From assembly GCA_036346355.1 (NCBI GenBank), contig CM070570.1:1984001-2048000 (forward strand): a stretch of 64,000 nt of DNA, in the 5' to 3' direction. Both the position numbers and the translations under genes were made by a program. How positions within the stretch are numbered: position 1 is the stretch's first letter; every line of letters starts with the position of its first letter. Shown here piece after piece: positions 1 through 10,387 of this stretch. Under the pieces are notes generated by a model that saw only the letters and a program-made list of their open reading frames with translations, had not been told where the DNA came from and did not search any database. The DNA is from Rhipidocladum racemiflorum (lineage: Eukaryota; Streptophyta; Magnoliopsida; Poales; Poaceae).

Positions 1-1161
1 TTCAAAGCATTTTCAAAGGTTTTTTCGAGGAATGCACATAACTAAAGTATGAGCAAGAATTTGAGCCATGATTCTTGATTATGATCAAGCTATTGGCCAA
101 AGATCCTTCTTAATAGTACATCACCTATTTTAGCAATCCGATCTTTTCTTTAAATACCAAGATCGGCAAAACCTATGAAAAGATCCTTAAATTTTATACC
201 TTGATCTTGAGCTTGTTTTCATTTTAGCCTTAGGAATTTCACTTTCATTTTTGTTGACAAGGATCACCCTGCTTTTGCACACTTAGAGCAAATTGTTAGT
301 CCTTTGACATTAATTGTCATTAATTACTAAAACCAATCGAAGTTAGGGGTCTGGATGCTTTAGCACGTGCAAGGAAGAAGAAGGCGAAAGGAGAGGGATG
401 GTAGGTGGTGCAGAAAAATAGAGTTCAATTTTTTTTTAAAAAAAACTCACATAAATTCCATGAAGCATTTTGCACTTAATAATAAAAAATTCAATTTAAA
501 GTTGGTTTTTATTTTTACATAGAGGTTACTTTTTAATTTCTAAAAATAGGGAAAATATTTTTAAATTCCAACAAAATCCCAATAAAATAAAATAAACATT
601 AGAAATTTCAGAAAATTGAATTGCTAACGAAATTCATAAAAACCAACAAAAAATATTTTTTTACCTTTATTTTTAGAAATAAAATTTTTGGATGCTACAT
701 TTATCTAGCTCATATACCTTTTTTTTTCAAATCTAGCCCCCAGTGCGTGTGTTTGCAAATTTGACCCCCTCTCCCACCGCGGAAGGCACAACTGATGACA
801 TATGTCCCTTGTTGTGCCCGGGGAGTGCGGAAGCCGGTCGGGGTAGTGGCAGGGCGGGCAAGCGCGGTAGCACTAAAGGAGCTTGCCGTGTCCAGGTAAA
901 ACGGAAGGAGTCTTGTCGCGATGGGCCATGTCCTACTCCCATGATCAGCCAAGCCCCCTGATGAGCGGGTGGCCTTCCGAGCACTCCGGAAGCGGTAGGG
1001 GACTTCCATACTCTTTAGACACGGTAGAGGATATGTGTCATCAGTCGAATCTTTTGCGATGGGAAGGAAACTAAAATTGTAAATACACGTATGAGTAGCT
1101 AGTTTTGCAAAATTAAAAAACGCACAACCGGCTAGATAAGCATGATTCCGCGAGTGGAGTA
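1..1161. other. Intergenic, AT-rich then GC-rich, no gene recognised
   Basis: I see no supported gene here. Bases 1-730 are AT-rich with homopolymer runs. Bases 760-1060 are GC-rich and contain two related stretches with CACTCCGGAAGC-like and GAGTGCGGAAGC-like cores, probably decayed element sequence. Short open frames on both strands show no family resemblance. Confidence 0.5.
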
Positions 1162-1450
1162 CTCCCCGTTAGGGTTTCAAAAGCCAACGAATTTCGATCG
1201 AAATTCGCGAATTTTGACCTTACCGACCCGTATCGAAAAGGAATTTCGTTCGGCTTTTCGCTCAAATTCAAATTCAAAAAAATTAAAAAATTTGACAAAA
1301 TTTATCCAAAAATTTCCCTATAATTAGTATTAATAGTCTTATGACCTCTAGTGTGAATATTTTTTGAAAATATGAAGTTTGGAGACATTTTTGAAGCGTT
1401 CAAAATGTAGAAAATAGAAAGAAGAAAAAAAGAAATTAGAAGTATTTTTA

Positions 1451-1543
1451 GTAGCAATATTTGTTCAAATATGTCAAGTAACAATATTTGTTGAAGTATG
1501 TCAAGTAGCAATATTTCTTCAATTATGTTAAGTAGCAATATTT
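1451..1543. repeat. 27-bp tandem repeat, about 3.5 copies
   Basis: The unit begins GTAGCAATATTTGTTC and recurs every 27 bp, with substitutions at the variable positions. It lies inside the hAT-type element. Confidence 0.75.
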
Positions 1544-1689
1544 AGTATCACTTTTGCATGATTAAACATATTCATTGCTGGACTAATTTCTAATAAGAAT
1601 TAAATAGTTCGAATCTTGAAATGTGTGGATGCCTTATAAAAGTCAATGAAGTAATAAAGGATCTTTTAGGGGTGAAACTATAAAAGTGT

Positions 1690-2140
1690 ATTTAATATTT
1701 TAATGTTATCTTGCTATGGTATATTTTAATATTTTAATTATGTGAATGACTATTTTACACTTGTATTGATATATGACAACTTTCAATTATCTAAAACATA
1801 GCAAATGTATGGTATATTTTAATATGTTAATGTTATTCAATATTGAAAAGCTTACTTGTATTTCTACAGTATATTTAATATGTTAATGTTATCTTGCTAT
1901 GGTATATTTTAATTATGTGAATACCTATTTTGCACTTGTATTGTTATGTGACAACTTTCAATTATCTAAAACAAAGCAAAGGTATGGTTTATTTTAATAT
2001 GTTAATGTTATCCAATATTGAAAAGCTTGTATTTCTATAGTATATTTAATATGTTAATGTTATCTTGCTATGGTATATTTTAATATTTAAATTATGTGAA
2101 TGCCTATTTTGCACTTGTATTGATTATGTGACAAGTTTTA
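1690..2140. repeat. Tandem repeat of about 170-183 bp, about 2.5 copies
   Basis: The phrase TAATGTTATCTTGCTATGG recurs at about 1701, 1884 and 2055, giving spacings of 183 and 171 bp. The intervening sequence, including the ACAACTTTCAATTATC and ATTGAAAAGCTT words, is also repeated. The array forms the AT-rich core of the hAT-type element. Confidence 0.8.
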
Positions 2141-3233
2141 ATATGTGAATTGCATTTTTACAAATTTTACAATATTTTTTTTGTAATTTTTCTTTTTTTA
2201 TATATATATTTTTCGTAATTTCTTTTAACCTGTCGTCGAAATTTCAAGCTTTTCGATGTCTTTCGATGGAATTTCGAGATTTTCGATCGAATTTCATTCC
2301 TGTATTTGACCAGTTTTCAAATTCATTTTGACTTTCAAACCGTTCGAAATTTCTCGAATTTCGACCGAATTTCGACGAATTTCGGTACCGGTGACTAATC
2401 GAAAAATGAGTTCGAAACGAAATTCAAAACCTTGCTCCCCGTCATCTTCCTCTGTTCTAAGGGCCTATTTGTTGAGGCTTTGGCTTTTTGGCTTATAGCT
2501 TAAAGCCAGCTTTTTGGCTTAAACAGCTTTTAAGCATCTAGCTTTTAAGCTAATGTAAGGTGTTTGGTAATCTAGCTTTTTAGAGGCTAGTTGGCTTTTA
2601 GAGATGGTGATAAAATATTGAAAGTCTGAATTGCCCTTAGCTCCTTTTGATATGATGTAAATTGTTTCACGTATAGCATACAGGCTGTATGCATTTTTTC
2701 CATGTTAACCCATGCATGTGTGTTCATTACAAAAGTCTGTATGCATTTTTTCCATACAAGTTGATCAAATTTTTTCTTCGGTAATGAACACAACTTGTTT
2801 CGTTTTTCTTGTATGGAAACGATGCTTCGTTTTTCTTGTATGCTCTTTCATAAAAACGAGTTCTGTATGCATTTTTTCCATACAAGTTGTACATTTTGTC
2901 CATAAAAACGAAACAATTTTTTCTTCGGATTTCTTCGCTTTGGAAAGAAAAATTCTCCAGATGAAATAAATTCCAAGCAATCTTTTGGTCCAAATTGTTC
3001 CATTCTCAATTATTGTACGTAAGTGATAAAGTGCAAAATTTGTGTAGTGTTTAAAGCAGAAGTCGTGTCGGTAGAAATACAGAACTGCTAGCTAATCAAG
3101 TACATAATCTGGAGATTAACATGACACAGAAATATGCTTCTAGCATCACAAGAGTAGCCTACATGAACTCATGGTAGACACCAATAGATAACAAAATCAT
3201 AGCAGGATCCTATTCAAGTACGTAATCCGCAGA

Positions 3234-4554
3234 TTATCTTGTGATCATCAACGAATTAGCAATACTCTCACGAAAGGCACACATATCTATTTCATCAACT
3301 GTTGATCCATTGGCACCAATTCCTCCGGAAAATCCAAGTTGTGAAGTGTTTGGATCATAATCTTCGTCACCGTCGCATCTCTCAAAAAGTTCATCATGTA
3401 AAGCACTATCCCGAATGAAGTTGTGAAGCGTCATACATGCAATAATGATCCGTGTTTGCTTATCCATGTCATAACTTGGCATAGCCAACAAGATTCTCCA
3501 TTTCATCTTTAGCACGCCAAAAGAACGTTCAATCACATTTCGAAGGGATGAGTGAGCATAATTGAACACCTCATATTTACCACTCGGTTGCCGACCTCGT
3601 CGAAATTCTGGTAGATGGTACTTTTGTCCCTTGTAAAGAGCTAGATAACCCTTTCGATTTTGATATCCCGCATCAACAAGATAATATTTTCATGTACATG
3701 CGAAACAATCAAATGATCACGATGCAAACCGATAAGGTGATCATATGAAACAATTTTTAGAGAAGACAAATACCGTTGGGAGGATGAGGAAACTGATTTG
3801 AATACTTATTCAAAGTATCATTGAATATCCTTGTGTCATGGGCTGAACCCGGCCATCCAGCAACAACAAATGTAAACCTCATATCGAAGTCACACACTGC
3901 CATCACATTTTGAGACGTAAAACCATGGCGACCAGTGTGAGCAACCTGCTCATCTGCTGGCACAACAACAGGAACATGTGTACCATCAATTGCTCCTATG
4001 CAATTATTGAAATGGGGAGAGAATCGATTATCTTGAAGTCTTTGATGCACTGTTTTGAACTCTGGATCTCTTGGTTTAATGTAATGTTTAGATAAACTAT
4101 ACAAACAGTGTAATACTTCATGAAATTTTCTATTCACTGTTTCGCTTGACCTTTTGAAGTGGTTCATGACTTGTCTAACTGACTGAGGGCCACCAACTTT
4201 CCACAAGAACATAGCCAAAGCTTCTGTAGAACTCATATACCTAGTTGATTTCAGTTCATACTTTGTGACCAAGACTTCATGCAAGCTATTGAAAACATCC
4301 CTACTCATTCTAAACATGTTGTAACAATCTCTTTCATCACTCAGTTGCTCCATTACCCATTCATATCCAGTCATTAGTGGTTGTCTCCTAAACTTCTTGT
4401 TTAGGTATGTGTCAAAGTAATGCATACCAACGTACCCAGCTGTTGCAACAAAATTTTGATATGGTAACTTCCTTTTTTTTGTATTCTGAACTTCACCATC
4501 ACTAGAAGAATCACTCTCATTTGTTGATAAATAAATTCCACTTGACGAGCTCAT
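3234..4554 (-). CDS. PIF/Harbinger transposase (DDE_Tnp_4 family), two exons
   Basis: It catalyses cut-and-paste excision and integration of its element in the nucleus. Exon 1 is 4554-3774 and exon 2 is 3691-3234; joined in frame they give about 412 residues. Visible motifs are GAIDGTH (first catalytic Asp, about residue 190), GSAHDTR, VDAGY (second Asp, about 267) and SSLRNVIERSFG (catalytic Glu, about 315), all in the family order. The start ATG opens a serine- and acid-rich N-terminus. The 82-nt intron has a good GT donor. Where the reading frame demands the acceptor, the base pair is AT and not AG, and no nearby AG keeps the frame. The gene therefore looks complete in protein sequence but probably mis-spliced. 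Its partner Myb/SANT gene lies 225 bp upstream on the same strand. Confidence 0.88.
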
Positions 4555-4778
4555 CTACAAACAGTTAGAAGAACAACATGATATGATGTAACTAAGTACA
4601 AATAATCACATACGATAAGGTATAAAGGGAAAAACAAAAACAATACATATCATGATGTCTTACGGATTCATAACATGAAACAATAGTTTTAACTCCATTA
4701 CATAACCATCACTAGTCAACAAAATGAGCGTCTTGATCACAAAATAGTTCACAAATTTAAAAATACATCAAAATAGTT

Positions 4779-5717
4779 CTATTCCTTCTTCATCTTGAGG
4801 TCATACATCCTCTTGAGCCAATTAATCTTTCCTTCATCGGTTTTAATGGTGACAAACACTTCTCTGTTTTCTTGTTTAATAAATAGCCTTGTTGCAATGA
4901 AGTGTTCATCACTTCCTTCAACTACCCCAGTCTTTATAGCTATATCCATCACTTCTGCTATGGATGGACCATTGGAAGCATTACCACTAGCCATAATGTC
5001 CACCATACGCTTAAAATCTCTCGCCATGGGGTTTTTCCTACTCTTCTTTGGGCTAGGAGTAATACTAGCACACCTACGCTTAGTAGGGCCAGTTGATTTC
5101 CTGCCAATGTCCTCATTGGTATCCACATCAGCTGTTGCAGCCACCATGCCATCCTCCAAACCATCAACATCAATAGTATTATTGCCATCTTGTGTAGTCT
5201 CACCCGGAATGGCTGAAGTGTTACCCGTGACACATGTCTTTGCAAACATGACCTCCATCTCATCTAGGTTCTCCGGAGGTCCATAGCGAAAATTCTTATG
5301 TTTGGGATGATTCTGGATAAAAAAAAGATTGTACTCATCTTAAATATAATTGTAGTATTATGAACTGAAGCATACAAATATTTATACACAAACTACCTTT
5401 ATGTGGTCCTCCCACCAAGCATCGGATGCATCTATAGTGCCTTTTTGATGATCCCAACCTAGACCAGTTGCTTTAAGTTTCAGTTCAATCCACAAACTGT
5501 AATCTTTCTTCAGTCCTTCCCAATGATTCTTGAATTGTTTCTTGTCATGCTTTCTACCCGTCATCTGATAAAACTTTTGTTGTAGGTTCTTGTAGCCAGT
5601 GTTACTCAGACATCCCAGTGGTCTATTACCATCCTCTACTTCCTCCTTACAAATCTTGCAAAACACCCTGTCGTGGAATGCATCCCAGTTTGCCTTGGTG
5701 ATAGGAATTAGATCCAT
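4779..5717 (-). CDS. Myb/SANT-like DNA-binding protein of the PIF/Harbinger element
   Basis: This is the second protein typical of PIF/Harbinger elements; in related elements it binds DNA and assists transposase import and excision. Exon 1 is 5717-5397 and exon 2 is 5312-4779, separated by an 84-nt GT-AG intron, giving 284 residues. The N-terminal 105 residues match the plant Myb/SANT-like family (Myb_DNA-bind_3): W11, a CKIC pair, GNRP, the GRKHDKKQFKNHW helix, and GLGWDHQKGTIDASDAWW near the exon end. The C-terminal half is acidic and low-complexity, then basic (KKSRKNP), followed by a helical tail ending in LKRMYDLKMKKE. Both exons are open, so it may have been functional recently. Confidence 0.85.
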
Positions 5718-5888
5718 CTAGATAATTTACATTGAAATATTTAAGTAGTAAACATTACAATTATTTCATGTACACAAGCATGCAAATAGGATGAATACAA
5801 TTCATTACAATCCAACAGAATAAAAAAGAACTAAAGCAAAGCATGATCTATGTCACTTCACAGATTTCATATATGTAAAGCAAGTGAA

Positions 5889-6110
5889 CATCAATATCTA
5901 CCAATATGTACCAATATCTCAGAGCAATTTCTCATCAATATCTACCAATATGTACCAATATCTCAGAGCAAATCTCAGAGCATTACCACTCTGCTGCATA
6001 CATAAATATTTGAACTAGTATACCAATTTCTCAGAGCATTACCACTCTCAGAGCATTACCACTCTGCTGCATACCAATTTCCCATCAATATGTACCAAAA
6101 TCTAGAACGC
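5889..6110. repeat. Short tandem repeats upstream of the element genes
   Basis: Two near-identical copies of a roughly 50-bp unit containing ACCAATATGTACCAATATC lie at the start. They are followed by three copies of CAGAGCATTACCACTCT. They sit between the SANT gene and the GC-rich end of the PIF/Harbinger element. Confidence 0.65.
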
Positions 6111-6337
6111 CATTCTACCAATTTGAACTAGTATGAAGCACTTCAACTTCAATTCATCCAAGAAATCAACAAAATTAAGAAGTCTGTTCGTACCTTCAGA
6201 TTACCAGCAAAGGGAGAAATTGAGGTGGGCGTTGAGGATGGCTGTGACGTCGGCCTGAAGAGGGAATCGAGGATGGCTGCGACGTCGTCTTGAAGGAGGT
6301 GCCGACGACGAAGGTGGCTGCGGGGTTAGGCGTTGGC

Positions 6338-6585
6338 GGATTTGGCCGAGATCAGCGTCTCCGTGGAGGAGGTGATGTCGGGGTCGGCGGGGAGGATGCG
6401 AGGACGGCGCCGACGGTGAGGATGCGAGGACGGCGTCGACGGGGAGGATGGCGTCGCCGGATTTGGCCGAGATCAGCGTCGACGTGGAGGAGGTGATGTC
6501 GGCGTCGGCGGGGAGGATGCGAGGACGGCGCCGGCGGGGAGGATGCGAGGACGGCGTCGACGGGGAGGAGCCAACGAAGGCGTCG
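6338..6585. repeat. GC-rich tandem duplication, 121-bp period
   Basis: GGATTTGGCCGAGATCAGCG occurs at 6338 and again at 6459, and the sequence after each copy matches closely (GGAGGAGGTGATGTCGG, then GAGGATGCGAGGACGGCG repeats). Open frames crossing this stretch are products of base composition and repetition. Confidence 0.75.
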
Positions 6586-6913
6586 GCGGGAACCCTAGCA
6601 CGGGGCGGTGATGCGCTCGTCCATCGTTTGGCTGGGGGCTGCGGGAGAACAAACAAATTGGAGGAAAAAAACTGAAGGGACTTCTGTATATATATGAATG
6701 GCATTTTGATCGTAATTAGTATTGAAGTTTAGGGGCAAACAGATTTTCTATCCCGCAAAAGCCAAAAAAAAGCACCATATGACAGGCTTTTGACTTTTAG
6801 TTGTGATGGAGTGTATGTCTTTTTTTAAATTTAGCTTAAAAGCAGGTTGTTTGTTTAGGCTTTAGCTTTTTTGCTTATAAGCCACTAAAAAAGCCTCCCC
6901 AAACAAGCCTTGT

Positions 6914-7312
6914 ACGAGCTAGTGGTTTGACACAGTTCCCTGCACACTTCCCCCTCACTTCGTCGCCTACAGAATCCGGCCGCGGGTCATGGATTGACGC
7001 CGTCTCGCCTGGACGGACTCCGCCGCAGTTTCGAAGCTTCACTGCATCTGCCTCACCCTAGATCGCCACCGCCTTGCCTGGAACGACGTCGTGGCCGATC
7101 GGGATATACGCCGCCGTTTGTCAGGAGCTTCCCTCCAGCCATCTTTCCCCGTCGTGGTCATCAGCTCCGCCTGTAGCCGTCGAACAAAGCTGCCATTAAC
7201 AGTATGCATCGAAATATTCTAATTGTTATTTCTTCTTCATCCATCCGATTTCTGCCCCATGCAATTGGATAGGCTTAGAAGCAGTGAATCAAATTGGGAA
7301 TTAAACCGTTGA
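6914..7312. other. Intergenic, no gene recognised
   Basis: A GC-rich stretch at 6960-7180 resembles a 5' leader but no protein family is recognisable. A 60-codon open frame at 6994 has no supporting features. Confidence 0.4.
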
Positions 7313-7321
7313 TAATTTGAT

Positions 7322-7464
7322 GAGAGGTGCTTCTATGCTCTTCCTTTTAAAAGTTGCACAACTATTAAAGCATGAATGAAGGGTAGATGGTGATTACTTA
7401 CCCCTTCGCTTGCTTAAAGATTTGTGCAACTTGTACTAGAAGGAAGAGCATGGAAGCACTTCTC
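7322..7464 (+). mobile_element. 143-bp Mutator-type MITE, copy 1, 9-bp TSD
   Basis: The element is bounded by the perfect 9-bp repeat TAATTTGAT at 7313-7321 and 7465-7473. Terminal inverted repeats run about 45 bp, starting GAGAGGTGCTTCTATGCTC at the left and GAGAAGTGCTTCCATGCTC read inward from the right. The 9-bp TSD points to the Mutator superfamily. The second copy at 29884-30026 is the same length and in opposite orientation. Confidence 0.9.
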
Positions 7465-7779
7465 TAATTTGATAGATTTGAAGGAGAGAATCTTGGTGCA
7501 CTCTGTTTTTGTTTTTCATTCTTCTTTTATTACGATGCCGCTCTTCTAAGCTTCAGCCCAGCCTAGGAGGAATGGTGGGAGTCCGGCACAAACCTTCCAA
7601 TCTGGAAAGCAAGCTTGAGCTCTGCAATTCTGAACATGCTGGAACAACAAGAATATACATTCCATGATTTTTAGTTTCTGTAAACTATGGTTAACTTCTG
7701 CTCAGTTTGAATATTTTTTCACACAAATTCCTAAATAAATATAGAGGGAGACTAGGGAACAGTGTACCGTTCCAACGGT

Positions 7780-7965
7780 ATAGCCGTGAAACTTATGAAA
7801 GTTTTCAGTTTCAGTGCTGGTTTCATGAATTTCGGTGTTTAGTTTCATCAGTTTCATGTTTCATCAGTTTTTAGTGCTAAGTTTCATGAGTTCCAGTGTA
7901 ATAATTCATAAGTTTCATGAGTTTCAGAGGTATACCGTTCCTATGGTATACCGTTTCTTATTTTT
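7780..7965. repeat. Degenerate GTTTCATGAGTTTC repeat zone
   Basis: Variants of GTTTCATCAGTTTC and GTTTCATGAGTTTC occur at least six times. The zone is flanked by copies of GGTATACCGTTCC-like sequence at both sides (near 7768 and 7930-7960). It may be a decayed fold-back element, but I cannot define its ends. Confidence 0.45.
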
Positions 7966-7974
7966 TCTGATAAA

Positions 7975-8625
7975 TATAATTCGGAACCAAAATTAAACAA
8001 AAAAATAGCAGATTGATCTTTATACAAATTCCCAAACAAATAATGGAAATTTGGAATAAAAATAAAAAATAAATTTGCAATTTGATTTTCATACGAATTC
8101 TTAAGTAAAATTCCTAAATAAATATAATTAAGATTAAAAATAAAGAAATTTCAATTTGATTTCAATAACAATTCAAACCAAAGATAACTAAATTTAGAAT
8201 AAAACATAAAATGAAACCCAAAAAATTATTTTCATGCGAATTTCTAAGTAAAATTACTAAATAAATATAATTTAATATAAAAATTAAACAAATATTACCA
8301 ATTGGATTTGTATATAAATTCTAACAAAAAAATAACTGAAGCTCGGGAAAGAAAATAAAATAGAATTTGCAATTTGATCCTGATACAAATTCCAAGGTGA
8401 AATCCATGTTAACTATAATTCAGAATAAAAGTTTAAAATATTAGCAAATTGAATTGTTAAAAATGTCTACCAAAATAACTGAAATTTGGTATAAAAATAA
8501 AAGAAAATTTGCAACTTGATTTCCATACAGTACCAAAGTAAATCCCTAAATAACTAAAATTCAGAATAAATTAAATAAAATTAGTAATTTGATTTGTATA
8601 CGAACTCCATAAAAAGTAAAAGAGA
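7975..8625. repeat. Diverged AT-rich tandem array, period about 160 bp
   Basis: Blocks containing CAATTTGATTTTCATACGAATT, then AATTCCTAAATAAATATAA, then AGAATAAAAATTAAA recur about four times with heavy divergence. No open frame is kept. Confidence 0.55.
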
Positions 8626-9461
8626 TTTTTAGTGAAAGTTATAATCGAATGGTGTCGGAGGAGACCTTCGGGAAGCGAAGAGCCAAGCTAGTAATAGGAT
8701 AGATGAGGACAATGTCATGTTGTTCACCTTAGCCATTCAATGAGGATAGTGTCGTCGAAGTTGTTGAAGAGAAAGACTAGAGTTAAAGGAGCCAAGGGCC
8801 ATAGCGATGAGTGGTGAGTGTCAATAGGGTTGAAGAAGTCGGTGGCCAAATAAGCTTGATGATGGGGATGCTTTAGCAGAGAGAAGCTGAAACTTTGCAT
8901 TGAAGATGAGCTATAAACAACATGATGCCATTAGGTAGTTAGAAGTGTGCCGTCATTACTGAGGGGCACGTCGTCTCCGATGATGGCGAGAAGATTCGAC
9001 ACATCATTAGATAGTAACTAAAGCATACATGCTAGCATCAGTGAAGATGGAAGATCGCCAAGGTTAGTGAGGAAACCACATTGTTGAGTTGGCTAACATC
9101 GAAGAAGATGAGTGACCAATACAGGAGAAGAGGACATCGGGCACGTAAAACATTATGCATATGTACAAATGAAAGCACAGACATACAAAAATAGTGGAGC
9201 AAAGTCTTTTGAGCTTAAATAGCTTCAAAGCAATCGGCTTTTATATGTAGTAGAGGTAAGTAATTTTATTATAACTTCAATGACATTAGTTTAAAACTAT
9301 CCTTAATTAGCCAAAAAAAAACATCTCTTTAAAGATTCTTGATTTTTAGTTATACGAAGACTTATGACTTTTTAAAAAATAAAGATAAAAAATTATTTAC
9401 TTTTTAGGTTTTAGTTTTCTGGCTTTTAAGTTGGTGAAAAATCCAAACAAATATTGACTAA

Positions 9462-9874
9462 AGCCCTGTTTGGGGGAGTTGTGCGTTAAGCTTTGGGCCT
9501 AAAGCTCCCCAAACAGCCCAGCTGCAAAGCAGCTGCACAGCTAAAGCACCTATAAAAGTCACAGCAGGTAGGGAGGTGCTTTTCAGATGTGGTTTCGCTC
9601 GATCGCCTCTCCGCTCGCTCCACCTGCCTTCTCGCCCCGTCGTCTTCCTGCCTGATCGCCTCCTCGACTCCCTTCAGCTCGTGCGCCACCTCCCCGACTC
9701 CCTCCTCACTCGAATCCACTCGATTGCCCCCTAAAAACTACATCTATAGCAGCTAATTTGCCAAATAATATATAAGAAAAATAATATATAAGAAAAATCA
9801 CAGCCGCCAGCTACGGCTAGCCTAACAAACTATAAATAGTTTTTCTGTTCAGCCGCGGCTCCTCAAAAAGACCC
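9462..9874. mobile_element. Tourist/PIF-type miniature element, TAA TSD
   Basis: TAA flanks both sides (9459-9461 and 9875-9877). The ends are GCCCTGTTTGGGGGAG at the left and GGGTCTTTTTGAGGAG read inward from the right, matching at 9 of 16 positions. The TAA target and these ends fit Tourist-like PIF/Harbinger derivatives. It encodes nothing recognisable. Confidence 0.6.
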
Positions 9875-9996
9875 TAAGTCAGTGGTCGCTGTTAAGCTTT
9901 TGACCCTGGGAGCAGTTTTTTTTTCGCAACAAAAAACCAAGTTACCGATCTGATTTTTTTTCGCCCACGAGATATTCTGTAACAGCAGCGGTAAAA

Positions 9997-10378
9997 GGGG
10001 GCATATCCTGTGCAATCAACAGTTTGGTGCAATCACCGTGCAATCAAACTAAAAAAAGTTTCAAAAAATTCTGAAAAAAAATCATGGATGTACATCTCAA
10101 CTTACCCCATATACATATAAAATTTCATGATCAAATTCGTCCTATGCTAGAAGTTACAAAAAAGACAAATTTGGGGTGCATTTGAACTGTAAAAGTTTGT
10201 TAGAAATTTATTTTATTTGTAACTTCTAGCATATGACGAATTTGATCATGAAATTTTATATGTAGATGGGGTAAGTTGAGATGTACATCCATGATTTTTT
10301 TCAAAAAATTTTGAAACTTTTTTTAGTTTGATTGCACGGTGATTACACCAAATTATTGATTGTACATGATATGCCCCC
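9997..10378. mobile_element. Fold-back Mutator-type MITE with 9-bp TSD
   Basis: The perfect 9-bp repeat GCGGTAAAA flanks the element at 9988-9996 and 10379-10387. Almost the whole 382 bp is one inverted repeat: each arm is about 180 bp and starts GGGGGCATATC, with only a short spacer near 10180-10200. It encodes nothing. Long arms with a 9-bp TSD fit a non-autonomous MULE. Confidence 0.9.
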
Positions 10379-10387
10379 GCGGTAAAA

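Larger units (their letters stand above)
1170..2434. mobile_element. Non-autonomous hAT-type element with 8-bp TSD
   Basis: The element is flanked by a perfect 8-bp direct repeat, CTCCCCGT, at 1162-1169 and 2435-2442. Its ends are imperfect inverted repeats (TAGGGTTTCAAAAG at the left; CAAGGTTTTGAATT read inward from the right). An 8-bp TSD fits the hAT superfamily. Just inside both ends lie degenerate stretches rich in AATTTCG and CGAAATT words. The interior is AT-rich, carries two tandem arrays and encodes no transposase. Related sequence recurs elsewhere in the window, notably at 54.4 kb. Confidence 0.8.
2461..6910 (-). mobile_element. PIF/Harbinger-like transposon, two genes
   Basis: This 4.45-kb element has imperfect inverted ends, GGGCCTATTTGTTGAGGC at the left and AGGCTTGTTTGGGGAGGC read inward from the right. 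Both are followed by similar GCTTATAAGC-rich subterminal sequence. It encodes, on the minus strand, a DDE transposase and a Myb/SANT-like protein, the usual two-gene layout of PIF/Harbinger elements. The immediate left flank is TAA, the typical target. The right flank does not match, so the 3-bp duplication is unresolved. Bases 5720-6910 hold tandem repeats, a GC-rich segment and no further gene that I can support. Confidence 0.85.
7474..9458. other. Intergenic, AT-rich, no gene recognised
   Basis: Bases 7740-7965 are a simple repeat zone, and 7975-8625 hold a diverged tandem array. From 8630 to 9240 there is mixed sequence with no recognisable protein. No coding signature is convincing on either strand. 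Confidence 0.5.

Noticed and set aside
6201..6704. Minus-strand open frame of 167 codons
   Set aside because: It falls in a 121-bp tandem duplication within the PIF/Harbinger element; Ser/Pro/Ala-rich composition reflects the repeat.
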